Shown: positions 33,798-43,370 of the stretch, piece after piece
Position numbering within the stretch: position 1 is the stretch's first letter
How the letters are laid out: each line of letters starts with the position of its first letter
Origin: Arthrobacter pascens
GTDB taxonomy: Bacteria > Actinomycetota > Actinomycetes > Actinomycetales > Micrococcaceae
DNA: 64,000 nucleotides
Direction of reading: 5' to 3'
NCBI RefSeq assembly: GCF_030815585.1
Contig: NZ_JAUSWY010000001.1
Location: 1,240,001-1,304,000 of the forward strand
Translations under genes and position numbers: made by a program
Notes under the pieces: model-generated
Seen by the model: only the letters and a program-made list of their open reading frames with translations
Database searches by the model: none
Told to the model about the DNA's origin: nothing

Positions 33798-36700
33798 TTA
33801 CTTGCGTGCAAATGCCTGCTTCAGGAGGGAATCCTGCTCGGCAGCGTGCCGCTTCATGGAGCCGGCAGCCGTGGAGGCCGATGCGGGACGCGATACCAGA
33901 CGGACAGCACGGTCAAGCGCGCCCGGAAGGTTCAGGCCCATAAATGGCCACGGTCCCTGGTTGGCAGGCTCATCCTGGGCCCACACAACTTCGGCGTTCG
34001 GGTACTTGGCCAGCTCCGCTGCGATCTCCGCGTGCGGGAGCGGGTAGAGCTGCTCCACGCGGACGATCGCCGTGGTCTTATCATCGGTCTTCTGCCGGGT
34101 GGACAGAAGATCGTAATAGAGACGGCCGGACACCAGCAGTACGCGTTCGACGGCGTCCGCCGCCAGCTGCTCATGGTCCCCGATGACGGTGCGGAAGCTG
34201 CCGGTGGTGAAGTCCTCGACGGAGGACGCGGCTCCCTTGAGGCGCAGCAGCTGCTTGGGGGTGAAGATGATCAGCGGCTTGCGCGGACGGCTGTACGCCT
34301 GGCGGCGGAGCAGGTGGAAGTGCGAGGCCGCCGTGGTGGGGTTGGCGACGATCATGTTTTCTTCAGCGCACATCTGCAGGAACCGTTCGATCCTGGCAGA
34401 GGAGTGGTCCGGACCCTGGCCCTCGTAGCCGTGTGGCAGCATCAGCACCAGCGAGGACCGCTGGCCCCACTTCTGCTCGGCCGAGGAGATGAACTCATCG
34501 ATGATCGTCTGAGCGCCGTTGACGAAGTCACCGAACTGCGCTTCCCACAACACCAGTGCATCCGGGCGCTCCACGGAGTAGCCGTATTCGAAACCCATGG
34601 CCGCATATTCCGACAGCAGGGAATCGTAGATCCACAGCTTGGCCTGGTTGTCTGAGAGATGCCCCAGCGGCAGCCACTCATTACCGTTGGCGCGGTCGTG
34701 GAACACCGCGTGGCGCTGAACGAACGTCCCGCGGCGGGAGTCCTGGCCTGCCAGGCGGACAGGAACACCTTCCATGATGAGCGAGCCAAAGGCCGCGATC
34801 TCGCCGAAGCCCCAGTCAATGCCGCCTTCGCGTGACATCTGTTCGCGCTTCTCGAGCAGCTGCTTGAGCTTGGCGTGGACGGTGAAGCCCTCGGGAATTT
34901 CAACGTGCGCCTTGCCAATCCTGGCCAGGGTCTCAGGGGAGATAGCGGTGGACGCCGGAGCGTTGGTGCCGGAGTCAGACTGCTGGGCGATGGGACGCTC
35001 GATGTCGGATACCGCGGCGGAGTCTGCGGTGACGATCGGAATGGGCGAGGTCTGGGCAGCATGGGTCTCGGCGAAGACCCGTTCCAGCCGCTCCTGGTAG
35101 TCGCGGAGCAGCTGCTCGGCTTCATCCTCGGTGATATCCCCACGGCCGATCAGCGACTCGGTGTACAGCTTGCGGACGGAGCGCTTGGCTTCGATCAGGT
35201 TGTACATGAGGGGCTGGGTCATCGACGGGTCATCACCCTCGTTGTGGCCACGGCGGCGGTAGCACACCATGTCGATCACAACGTCCTTGTGGAAGCGCTG
35301 GCGGAACTCGTAGGCGAGTTGGCCAATGCGGACCACGGCCTCCGGGTCGTCACCGTTCACATGGAACACGGGAGCCTGGATCATCTTGGCGACGTCCGTG
35401 GAGTACGTGGAGGACCGCGACGACGACGGGGCAGTGGTGAAGCCCACCTGGTTGTTGACCACCACGTGGATGGTGCCGCCCGTGCGGTAGCCACGGAGCT
35501 GGGAGAGGTTCAGTGTCTCGGCAACCACGCCCTGGCCGGCAAAGGCCGCGTCACCATGGACCATGATGGGCAGGACTGGGAAGGCTTCGCCCTGGTCCAG
35601 CCGGTCCTGCTTGGCGCGGACGATGCCTTCCAGTACGGAGTCCACGGCCTCGAGGTGGGACGGGTTGGCGGCCAGGTAGACCTTGGTTTCCTTGCCGTTG
35701 TCCGAGGTGAAGGTGCCTTCGGTGCCGAGGTGGTACTTGACGTCGCCGGACCCCTGTACGGAACGGGGATCCTGGGTGCCTTCGAACTCACGGAAGACCT
35801 GGGCGTAGGTCTTGCCGGCGATGTTGGTCAGCACGTTCAGGCGGCCACGGTGGGCCATGCCGATGGCTACCTCGTCCAGTCCGTCGTCCGCGGCGTCGGA
35901 GATGATCGCATCCAGGAGGGGGATCAGGGACTCCCCGCCCTCCAGGGAGAAACGCTTCTGACCGACGAACTTGGTCTGCAGGAAGGTTTCAAATGCTTCG
36001 GCTGCATTGAGCTTGGACACGATGCGCAGCTGCTCTTCGCGGCTTGGCTTCGAGTACGCGTGCTCCAGCTGGTCCTGGAACCACTTGCGTTCCTCCGGCT
36101 CCTGGATGTGCATGTACTCGATGCCGGTGGTGCGGCAGTAGGCGTCACGGAGCACGCCCAGGATGTCGCGGAACTTCAGCATCGGCTTGCCGCCGAAACC
36201 GCCGGTGGGCCATTCGCGGTCCAGGTCCCACAGGGTGAGCCCATAGGTCAGGACATCGAGATCCGGGTGCTTGCGCTGGACGTACTCCAGCGGGTCGGTG
36301 TCCGCCATCAGGTGGCCGCGGACACGGTAGGAGTGGATCAGCTGCTGGATCCGCGCAACCTTGTTGATCTGGTCTGCCGGGTCAACCTGCAGGTCCGGGC
36401 TCCAGCGAACGGGCTCGTACGGGATACGCAGGGCCTCGAAGATCTCGTCGTAGAAGTTCTGCGCGCCGAGAAGCAACTGGTGGACCAGCTTCAGGAACTC
36501 GCCACTGCCTGCGCCCTGGATGACGCGGTGGTCATACGTGGAGGTCAGCGTAAGCACCTTGCTGATGGCGTTGTGCGCGATGATCTTTTCGCTGGCACCC
36601 TGGAACTCGGCCGGGTAGTCCAGTGCGCCGACGCCGATGATGGCAGCCTGCCCCTTCGACAGACGCGGCACGGAGTGCACGGTGCCGATTCCGCCGGGGT

Positions 36701-37607
36701 TGGTCAGGGAAACCGTGGTACCGGAGTGGTCATCGGCTGTGAGCTTACCGGCACGGGCACGCTTGATGAGGTCTTCATACGTGTGCCAGAACTCGGAGAA
36801 GTTGAGGGTCTCCGCCTTCTTGATGTTCGGCACCATGAGCAAACGGGTGCCGTCAGGCTTGGGCATGTCGATGGCGATGCCGAAGTTGACGTGGGCCGGC
36901 TGGACTGCAACAGGCTTTCCGTCCACTTCGTCGTAGTAGACGTTCATGGAGGGGAACTGCGACAAGGCCCGGATGACGGCGTAGCCGATCAGGTGGGTGA
37001 AGGAAACCTTGCCGCCGCGTGCACGGGCCAGGTTGGAGTTGATGACAACGCGGTTGTCGATCAGCAGCTTGGCCGGAATGGCCCGGACGCTGGTGGCCGT
37101 GGGGACCTCAAGGCTGGTGACCATGTTCGACGCAATGGCCTTGGCCGGACCGCGCAGTACCGAGACGACGTCCTCTTCTGGCGCCGTCGGTGCCTTAACG
37201 TTCTTGGGGAGCTGCGCGGGGATAGGCTGCGATCCGGTGCCGGAGTCGGGCTTCTTCGCACCGTCGCGGGCGATCGTTGCCGGAGCCTTCTTTGCCGGCG
37301 CCGGCGCCGGGGCGGGTGCCGAAGCGGCGGGGGCCGCGGGCTGGGCTGCCGGCGACGTTGCCGGAGCAGCAGGGGCCGGAGCCTGAGGGGCTACGGCAGG
37401 CATTTCACGGGTTGCGGGGTGGGCTACGGCGAGGGCCGAATTTCCGTTGGAAGATGAACCGCTGCCCGAGTCGAAGGATTCGAACAGGGGCCACCATTTG
37501 GCATCCACCGCGTTCTTGTCCTTTTGATACTGCTCGTACAGTTCGTCAACGAGCCACTCGTTTCCGCCAAATTCCTCTGGTAGACGGTGGCTAGGCTGCT
37601 CTGGCAC
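33798..37607 (-). CDS. kgd: Multifunctional 2-oxoglutarate dehydrogenase E1 / decarboxylase
   Basis: A 1269-residue actinobacterial Kgd/OdhA. The N-terminal ~45 residues include GGNEWLVDELYEQYQKD. A Pro/Ala-rich linker (~60-110) follows. An acyltransferase (E2-like) domain at ~125-370 contains FTHLIGYAVIRAL and STYDHRVIQGAGSGEFL with the HxxxDG-like active site. The ThDP-dependent E1 region (~390-1269) contains MAHRGRLNVL, IMVHGDAAFAGQG, and RRGHNEGDDPS. It feeds succinyl groups into the TCA cycle and is known to be controlled by GarA/OdhI. The GTG at 37607 gives the family N-terminus; the frame continues upstream without similarity. Confidence 0.95.
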   Translation of the reverse strand: MPEQPSHRLPEEFGGNEWLVDELYEQYQKDKNAVDAKWWPLFESFDSGSGSSSNGNSALAVAHPATREMPAVAPQAPAPAAPATSPAAQPAAPAASAPAPAPAPAKKAPATIARDGAKKPDSGTGSQPIPAQLPKNVKAPTAPEEDVVSVLRGPAKAIASNMVTSLEVPTATSVRAIPAKLLIDNRVVINSNLARARGGKVSFTHLIGYAVIRALSQFPSMNVYYDEVDGKPVAVQPAHVNFGIAIDMPKPDGTRLLMVPNIKKAETLNFSEFWHTYEDLIKRARAGKLTADDHSGTTVSLTNPGGIGTVHSVPRLSKGQAAIIGVGALDYPAEFQGASEKIIAHNAISKVLTLTSTYDHRVIQGAGSGEFLKLVHQLLLGAQNFYDEIFEALRIPYEPVRWSPDLQVDPADQINKVARIQQLIHSYRVRGHLMADTDPLEYVQRKHPDLDVLTYGLTLWDLDREWPTGGFGGKPMLKFRDILGVLRDAYCRTTGIEYMHIQEPEERKWFQDQLEHAYSKPSREEQLRIVSKLNAAEAFETFLQTKFVGQKRFSLEGGESLIPLLDAIISDAADDGLDEVAIGMAHRGRLNVLTNIAGKTYAQVFREFEGTQDPRSVQGSGDVKYHLGTEGTFTSDNGKETKVYLAANPSHLEAVDSVLEGIVRAKQDRLDQGEAFPVLPIMVHGDAAFAGQGVVAETLNLSQLRGYRTGGTIHVVVNNQVGFTTAPSSSRSSTYSTDVAKMIQAPVFHVNGDDPEAVVRIGQLAYEFRQRFHKDVVIDMVCYRRRGHNEGDDPSMTQPLMYNLIEAKRSVRKLYTESLIGRGDITEDEAEQLLRDYQERLERVFAETHAAQTSPIPIVTADSAAVSDIERPIAQQSDSGTNAPASTAISPETLARIGKAHVEIPEGFTVHAKLKQLLEKREQMSREGGIDWGFGEIAAFGSLIMEGVPVRLAGQDSRRGTFVQRHAVFHDRANGNEWLPLGHLSDNQAKLWIYDSLLSEYAAMGFEYGYSVERPDALVLWEAQFGDFVNGAQTIIDEFISSAEQKWGQRSSLVLMLPHGYEGQGPDHSSARIERFLQMCAEENMIVANPTTAASHFHLLRRQAYSRPRKPLIIFTPKQLLRLKGAASSVEDFTTGSFRTVIGDHEQLAADAVERVLLVSGRLYYDLLSTRQKTDDKTTAIVRVEQLYPLPHAEIAAELAKYPNAEVVWAQDEPANQGPWPFMGLNLPGALDRAVRLVSRPASASTAAGSMKRHAAEQDSLLKQAFARK

Positions 37608-38115
37608 TTGAAATACGCCTCTTCCATGAGTTTGATTTCTCTCTGGCCGCCACGGTGCCGCAGCACAACATTCGAACCAGTCTCTGCGTCCTCTGAACCC
37701 AGACCTTTGCCAGTCTAATGAGCATCGCGTGTTAACTGCCAATAAGCGTGACCCAAATCATGAAGTGACGCGGAGAACGCCGAATGTGGCGCTCGTGGCC
37801 CCTGCCGGCGATAGCCAAAACGGGGTGCAGCAGCGTCCAGGCGGGCGCCGGGATCTGCTCCTGTAGACTGAACTTCTTATGGACAGTAAATCTAGGTGCC
37901 GGCCTGGGGGCTGTCAGCGGAGCACAATGAACAGCGACGCACAGCCCACCCGCAGAGCCGGCAAACCCCGAACACGAGCCCATCACTCTCCGACGGTCCA
38001 TCCCGGCGGAGCATCTATGGAAACAGAGTCGGCTTCGTCTGACCATCCTCCACCGGGCAGTTTCCCCCGGAACCAGCTACACAGTCCGCCCGTGTATCCC
38101 AGGGCGGGATGCTGA
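37608..38115. other. 508-bp intergenic region between kgd and the CNNM gene
   Basis: Holds the kgd promoter on the minus strand (candidate TTGGCA at 37737-37742 and TAGACT at 37712-37717, spaced 19) and a leader for the CNNM operon. An open frame 37879-38115 ends one base before the CNNM ATG, but its composition (Pro, Ser, Arg, His) does not look coding. No riboswitch class was recognised. Confidence 0.45.
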
Positions 38116-39450
38116 ATGGAGTGGTTGCTCCTTGCGGCAGGATTCCTGCTGATCGCCGGCACCGGTTTTTTTGTCGCCGTCGAATTTTCCCTTATTGCCT
38201 TGGACCAGGCCACGGTCCAGCGGGCCATCGACAACGGTGACGCAGGGGCTGTTCCGCTGCTCAAGTGCCTGAAGTCCCTCTCAACCCAGCTCTCCAGCTG
38301 CCAGCTTGGCATTACGATGACCACGTTGCTGACCGGCTACGTGATGGAACCGTCTGTGGGCCAACTGCTGGAAGGCCCGCTGGCCGCCGTCGGCGTTCCC
38401 GAAGTGGCGGCGGCATCCTTGTCCTTGGTCATCGCGATGGCGCTCGCAACTTTGCTGTCCATGCTGTTGGGCGAGCTGGTACCCAAAAACATGGCAATTG
38501 CCCTGTCCTTTCCGATCGGTAAGGCATTGGCCCGGCCACAGCTCGTTTTCACGGCGGTTTTCAAGCCTGCCATCGTGGTGCTCAATGGCTTCTCCAACAA
38601 GGTGCTCAACGTGTTCGGCCTTGAAGCCAAGGAAGAGATTTCAGGGGCCAGGACCCCGGCTGAGCTGGCGTCCCTGGTGCGGCGTTCTGCTGCCATGGGA
38701 ACGCTCGACGCCGGCACTGCCAACTTTGTGGCGAGGACTTTGAGCTTCTCCGCCCGAACGGCGGCCGACGTGATGACGCCCCGGATCCGCGTGGAGACCA
38801 TCGACGCCGACCAGCCGGTCTCGGACATCCTGGACGCCGCGCGGCGCACCGGATACTCGCGATTCCCGGTCATTGGCGAGTCTGCCGACGACATCAGGGG
38901 ACTGGTCCACGTGAAGAAAGCCGTGGCCGTGCCGTGGGACCGGCGCCCCAACCTGGAGGCCGGCGCCATCATGACAGACGTTCTCAGGGTGCCGGAGACC
39001 ATCCATCTGGATGCCCTCCTGGCGGAACTGCGCGAAGGAAACCTGCAGCTAGCTATAGTGCTGGATGAATACGGCGGAACCGCCGGCATTGCCACCCTCG
39101 AAGACCTCGTGGAGGAAATCGTGGGCGAAGTTGCGGACGAACACGACAAAGTCCGGCCTGGCCTTCTCCAGAGTGCCTCCGGTGACTGGTACTTCCCGGG
39201 CCTTTTGCGACCGGATGAACTGTCCGAACAGATTCCTGGGCTGACAGTTCCGGACGAAGCTGCCTACGAGACTGTGGGCGGTTACGTCATGAGTGAACTG
39301 GGCCGCATCGCCGCCGTCGGAGACACTGTTGCGGTGGGCGGCGGGACGCTGAGCGTGACCAGGATGGACGGACGAAGGATCGACAGGATCTGCTTCCAGC
39401 CGGCTGCGCGTGACGCGGAGCAGGCTTCTGACGACAGGACCGCACCGTGA
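38116..39450 (+). CDS. CNNM/CorC-type hemolysin-family membrane protein (first)
   Basis: A 444-residue protein. A DUF21/CNNM membrane domain (~1-180) begins LLLAAGFLLIAGTGFFVAVE and includes LGELVPKNMAIAL. Tandem CBS domains (~205-330) include MTPRIRVETIDADQPVSD and VLDEYGGTAGIATLEDLVEE. A C-terminal CorC_HlyC domain (~345-425) follows. The family is implicated in Mg2+ or Co2+ export or homeostasis, not true haemolysis. It overlaps the second paralogue by ATGA. Confidence 0.9.
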   Translation: MEWLLLAAGFLLIAGTGFFVAVEFSLIALDQATVQRAIDNGDAGAVPLLKCLKSLSTQLSSCQLGITMTTLLTGYVMEPSVGQLLEGPLAAVGVPEVAAASLSLVIAMALATLLSMLLGELVPKNMAIALSFPIGKALARPQLVFTAVFKPAIVVLNGFSNKVLNVFGLEAKEEISGARTPAELASLVRRSAAMGTLDAGTANFVARTLSFSARTAADVMTPRIRVETIDADQPVSDILDAARRTGYSRFPVIGESADDIRGLVHVKKAVAVPWDRRPNLEAGAIMTDVLRVPETIHLDALLAELREGNLQLAIVLDEYGGTAGIATLEDLVEEIVGEVADEHDKVRPGLLQSASGDWYFPGLLRPDELSEQIPGLTVPDEAAYETVGGYVMSELGRIAAVGDTVAVGGGTLSVTRMDGRRIDRICFQPAARDAEQASDDRTAP

Positions 39451-40517
39451 GCGACTGGGCCGGAATACTCTGGCTGATTGTGCTCCTTCTGGGCAACGCG
39501 TTTTTTGTTGCTGCAGAGTTCGCGGTGATGTCAGCCAGGCGCAGCCAGATTGAACCCCTGGCCGACGCCGGGTCCAAAGCGGCCCAGACAACCCTGCGTG
39601 CCATGGAAAATGTCTCGCTCATGCTGGCCTGCGCCCAGCTGGGTATTACCGTCTGCTCCCTGCTGATCCTGCAGGTTGCCGAGCCTGCCATCCATCATCT
39701 GATGGGAGCGCCGCTGGAGGCGGTGGGGCTGCCGATGGAGATCGCCGACGTCCTGGCGTTCGGAATCGCCCTGATGCTGGTGACCTTCCTGCACGTGACC
39801 TTCGGGGAGATGGTGCCCAAGAACATCTCGGTTTCGGTGGCAGACAAGGCCGCCCTGCTCCTCGCACCGCCGCTGATGTTCGTTGCCCGGCTGGTCAACC
39901 CTGTCATCGTGGCGCTGAACTGGTCCGCCAACCACATCCTCAAGCTCCTGCGGATTGAGCCCAAGGACGAAGTGAATTCGTCCTTCACGCTCGAGGAAGT
40001 GCAGTCGATCGTTCAGGAGTCCACCCGCCACGGGCTGGTGGACGACGATGCCGGGCTGATCACGGGTGCGTTGGAATTCTCCGAGCACACGGCATCGCAC
40101 ATCATGGTGCCGTTGGACAAGCTCGTCATGCTGAAAGCGGCCACTACGCCTGTGGAATTCGAGAAAGCCGTCAGCAGAACCGGATTCTCCAGGTTTCCCA
40201 TGTTGGATGACGACAGCATGCTCTCGGGCTACCTCCATGTGAAGGACGTGCTGTCAATCCCTGAGACGGACTATCAGCACCCCATCGCTGAGAGCCGGAT
40301 CCGTTCGTTGGCGAACCTCGCCTTGGATGACGAGATCGAAACGGCGATGTCAGTTATGCAGCGCACAGGCTCACACCTGGCCCGGGTCATCGGCCCTGAT
40401 GGTCAGACCCAAGGGGTGCTGTTCCTGGAAGACGTGATCGAGCTGCTGGTGGGCGAGATCCGGGACGCCACCCAGGCCACCGGCATCCGGAGGCTCGGCC
40501 AGCCGAACGGTGAATAG
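39447..40517 (+). CDS. CNNM/CorC-type hemolysin-family membrane protein (second)
   Basis: A 356-residue paralogue with the same CNNM membrane domain (IVLLLGNAFFVAAEFAVMSA, TFGEMVPKNISVSV) and CBS pair (IMVPLDKLVMLKAATTP, GVLFLEDVIELLVGEI), but with no CorC_HlyC C-terminal domain. The two genes are translationally coupled and probably form a heteromeric transporter. Confidence 0.9.
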   Translation: MSDWAGILWLIVLLLGNAFFVAAEFAVMSARRSQIEPLADAGSKAAQTTLRAMENVSLMLACAQLGITVCSLLILQVAEPAIHHLMGAPLEAVGLPMEIADVLAFGIALMLVTFLHVTFGEMVPKNISVSVADKAALLLAPPLMFVARLVNPVIVALNWSANHILKLLRIEPKDEVNSSFTLEEVQSIVQESTRHGLVDDDAGLITGALEFSEHTASHIMVPLDKLVMLKAATTPVEFEKAVSRTGFSRFPMLDDDSMLSGYLHVKDVLSIPETDYQHPIAESRIRSLANLALDDEIETAMSVMQRTGSHLARVIGPDGQTQGVLFLEDVIELLVGEIRDATQATGIRRLGQPNGE

Positions 40518-40571
40518 CCGGTGCAGCTGATCCTGGGCCGGGCCGTGAATCTTCGGCCCGGCCGGCCTTTC

Positions 40572-40596
40572 CTAAATAGGAATCATTCCTATTTAG
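40572..40596. promoter_or_regulatory. Zur-like operator upstream of the zinc ABC genes
   Basis: A perfect palindrome: CTAAATAGGAAT (40572-40583), one central C, then its reverse complement (40585-40596). The core GGAATCATTCC resembles actinobacterial Zur boxes (TGAAAATCATTTTCA type). It lies 56 bp before the substrate-binding protein start. Zur is encoded by the same cluster. Confidence 0.8.
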
Positions 40597-40651
40597 AGGT
40601 AGACTGCTGGGAACGTAGAAGTCCATTCCCCTGAACTGATTTGAGGTTTCC

Positions 40652-41650
40652 GTGCGCCGTCCTGCCGCCGTCCGTACATCCTTGGCCGCCCTCGCGGGCC
40701 TGAGCCTGCTGCTGACCGCCTGCGGTCCGGCAGGAAACGCTTCGTCCCCGTCGTCACCTTCTTCTGAGGGAAAGCTCGACGTCGTGGCTTCCACCAACGT
40801 TTATGGCGACATCGCCCGCGCCGTCGGCGGGGACAGCGTCAACGTCACGGCCATCATCAACAAGACCAGCCAGGACCCGCACTCCTACGAGGCCACGTCC
40901 CAGGACCGGCTGGTCATCTCCAAGGCCGACGTGGTGATCGAGAACGGGGGCGGCTATGACGGGTTCATCCACACGATGGCCGATGACAGCGGCATCCCCC
41001 ACAACAACATTCTCAGCGCCGTGGAAGTGTCCGGCCTGGCGCCGGAGGAAGAACCTGCAGGTTCCACGGCGGCGGCCACCGAACCGGCTGATGAGCACGG
41101 TCACGCACACGAGCACGGCGCCTTCAACGAGCACGTGTGGTACAGCTTTGATGCAATGGGCCGGCTGGCAGACGATCTGGCCGCCAAACTCGGTGAGCTC
41201 GAGCCTGGATCCGCACAGACATTCACGTCGAATGCCAAAACCTTCAAGTCCGGGCTGGAGGGCCTGACCGGCAAGCTTGCTGCCCTCAAGGCAAGCGCGG
41301 GCGGATCTCCGGTGGCCGTCACGGAACCCGTGCCGCTCTACCTGCTTGAGGCGGCCGGGCTGGAGAACAAGACCCCCGCGGATTACAGCGCCGCGATTGA
41401 GGAAGGCACCGATGTCCCGCCTGCGGTGCTGAAGGCCGCAACGGATCTGGCCGGATCCAAGGACCTCAGGTTCCTTGCCTACAACGAGCAAACCGAGGGC
41501 CCCCAGACGGAAGCGCTTAAAAAAGCAGCGGAAACTGCGGGCGTTCCCGTGGTCGATTTCAGCGAAACACTACCCGAAGGCAAGACGTACCTGCAGTGGA
41601 TGACGGACAATGTGGACAACATCAGCAAAGCTTTGGAGAAAAATAGTTGA
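40652..41650 (+). CDS. znuA: Zinc ABC transporter substrate-binding lipoprotein
   Basis: A 332-residue cluster-A-I solute-binding protein. Its lipobox LLTAC puts the lipidated Cys at residue 24. Metal-binding features include a His-rich loop (DEHGHAHEHGAFNEHVW). It captures Zn2+ at the cell surface. The start is a GTG at 40652 with GAGG upstream. Its stop overlaps a TTG start of the ATPase gene. Operator and His loop favour zinc over manganese. Confidence 0.9.
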   Translation: MRRPAAVRTSLAALAGLSLLLTACGPAGNASSPSSPSSEGKLDVVASTNVYGDIARAVGGDSVNVTAIINKTSQDPHSYEATSQDRLVISKADVVIENGGGYDGFIHTMADDSGIPHNNILSAVEVSGLAPEEEPAGSTAAATEPADEHGHAHEHGAFNEHVWYSFDAMGRLADDLAAKLGELEPGSAQTFTSNAKTFKSGLEGLTGKLAALKASAGGSPVAVTEPVPLYLLEAAGLENKTPADYSAAIEEGTDVPPAVLKAATDLAGSKDLRFLAYNEQTEGPQTEALKKAAETAGVPVVDFSETLPEGKTYLQWMTDNVDNISKALEKNS

Positions 41651-42462
41651 GACCGGTGGTGAGCCTCCGCGGGGCGTCCCTGCAGTTCGGCAGGCGGGCG
41701 CTCTGGGAGGATCTCGACCTGGACATCAGGCCAGGCGAATTCTTCGCCGTTCTTGGCCCCAATGGGAGTGGAAAGACCAGTTTCCTTAAGGTGCTGCTTG
41801 GCCTGCAGGACCTGCACTCAGGCCGGGCCACCCTGGGCGACCAGCCAGTGGAACGGGGGAGCCGGCTGATCGGCTACATTCCCCAGCAGAAGTCATTTGC
41901 TCCGGATACACCGATGCGCGCCCGGGACCTGGTGGGACTGGGCGTGGATGGCCACCGCTGGGGCATGCGCCTCGGCATTTCCAAGGCAAACAGGAGGATC
42001 GATGAGCTCCTGGAACTCGTGGGAGCCAGTGACTACGCCAAGGTACCGGTGGGTCAGCTCTCCGGTGGCGAACAGCAGCGGCTCCGTGTTGCACAGGCCC
42101 TCGCCACCGATCCAAAGGTTCTCCTCTGCGACGAACCCCTGTTGTCCCTGGATCTGCACCACCAGCAAGCCGTCAGCGCCCTCATCAATAAACAGTGCCA
42201 TGAGCAGAACAGCGCCGTGGTCTTTGTCACGCACGAGATCAACCCCGTCATCGACTACGTGGACCGGGTGCTGTATCTGGCCGGAGGCCGGTTCAGGGTG
42301 GGAACGCCACAAGAGGTCATGACCACAGAAGTCCTCTCAGATCTCTACGGCAGCCACGTTGAGGTCATCCATGCGAACGGACGCATCATCGTCGTCGGGC
42401 TTCCTGACGCGACCACGCATCATCATGCGGATGCCCACGTGACAGCTGGAGAGGTGGCCTGA
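41647..42462 (+). CDS. znuC: Zinc ABC transporter ATPase
   Basis: A 271-residue ABC ATPase with Walker A GPNGSGKTS, signature [13 protein letters not shown] and Walker B VLLCDEPLLSLD. The C-terminal tail is His-rich (THHHADAH). The start is TTG at 41647 overlapping the upstream TGA; GTG codons at 41656 and 41659 are possible alternatives. It overlaps the permease start by one base. Confidence 0.9.
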   Translation: MRPVVSLRGASLQFGRRALWEDLDLDIRPGEFFAVLGPNGSGKTSFLKVLLGLQDLHSGRATLGDQPVERGSRLIGYIPQQKSFAPDTPMRARDLVGLGVDGHRWGMRLGISKANRRIDELLELVGASDYAKVPVGQLSGGEQQRLRVAQALATDPKVLLCDEPLLSLDLHHQQAVSALINKQCHEQNSAVVFVTHEINPVIDYVDRVLYLAGGRFRVGTPQEVMTTEVLSDLYGSHVEVIHANGRIIVVGLPDATTHHHADAHVTAGEVA

Positions 42463-43337
42463 TGGATGCCGACAGCATCATCGGATCGATCTTCAGCTTC
42501 GAAAACTACGGCGAACTGCTGGTCCTGGTGCAGAACTCCATCTGGGCCGGCGCGGTTTTGGGCCTGCTGGGTGGTCTCGTGGGGACTTTCGTCATGAAGC
42601 GCGACCTGGCGTTTGCCGTCCACGGCATCTCGGAGCTCTCGTTTGCCGGAGCGGCCTTTGCCCTGCTGGTCGGGGCTGACATTGTCTTCGGCTCGCTCGT
42701 TGGTTCGGTGGCGGCCGCGTTGCTGCTGGGCCTGATGGGCGTCAGGGCGCGCGACAAGAATTCAATCATCGGCGTGATCATGCCGTTCGGGCTGGGGCTG
42801 GGCATCCTGTTCCTGTCCCTGTATGAGGGCAGGGCCGCCAACAAGTTCGGCCTCCTGACCGGGCAGATCGTCTCGGTTGACACGGTCCAGCTCCAGGCAC
42901 TCGCCGGGACAGCCGTGGTAGTGATGGCGGCGCTGGTGGTCATCTGGCGGCCATTGAACTTTGCCAGCGTTGATCCGGAACTGGCCGAAGCCCGCGGTGT
43001 CCCCGTCAGAACGCTCGCCCTCGTGTTTATGGTGCTGCTGGGGGTCAGCGTGGCGCTGTCCATCCAGGTGGTGGGAGCACTCCTGGTGCTGGCACTGCTG
43101 ATCACCCCGGCGGCCGCTGCCCTGCGCGTCACGTCCTCGCCGGTGGCGGTGGTGGTGCTGAGTGTCGCTTTTGCCATGACAGCCACAGTGGGCGGGATCC
43201 TCCTCGCCCTGGGCGGACGCATTCCGATCAGCCCCTACGTCACCACCCTGTCATTCCTGATCTATGTGGTCTGCCGGATCATCGGGACTGTCCGCGCCAA
43301 CAAGGGGCTCAACGGGCGCGTCCTGCACGCGCACTGA
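42462..43337 (+). CDS. znuB: Zinc ABC transporter permease
   Basis: A 291-residue ABC-3 family permease with about eight hydrophobic helices. Motifs include FVMKRDLAFAVHGISELSFA and the coupling region VDPELAEARGVPVRTL. It forms the membrane channel of the ZnuABC-type importer and completes the operon. Confidence 0.9.
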   Translation: MDADSIIGSIFSFENYGELLVLVQNSIWAGAVLGLLGGLVGTFVMKRDLAFAVHGISELSFAGAAFALLVGADIVFGSLVGSVAAALLLGLMGVRARDKNSIIGVIMPFGLGLGILFLSLYEGRAANKFGLLTGQIVSVDTVQLQALAGTAVVVMAALVVIWRPLNFASVDPELAEARGVPVRTLALVFMVLLGVSVALSIQVVGALLVLALLITPAAAALRVTSSPVAVVVLSVAFAMTATVGGILLALGGRIPISPYVTTLSFLIYVVCRIIGTVRANKGLNGRVLHAH

Positions 43338-43370
43338 GGTTTGGCAGCAGTGGTGCCACCGCAAGTGCGG

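Noticed and set aside
34875..37457. An 860-codon open frame on the plus strand antisense to kgd
   Set aside because: It is the mirror frame of a GC-rich gene; its sequence is rich in Gly, Val, Asp and Arg without any domain, and kgd on the other strand is certain.
37870..38115. M-box or other magnesium riboswitch before the CNNM genes
   Set aside because: TCTAGGTGCCGG gives a faint resemblance to the M-box start, but the remaining conserved blocks are missing.
37879..38115. A 78-residue leader gene ending next to the CNNM start
   Set aside because: Composition is dominated by Pro, Ser, Arg and His, no domain is seen, and there is no good ribosome-binding site. It remains only a possible leader frame.
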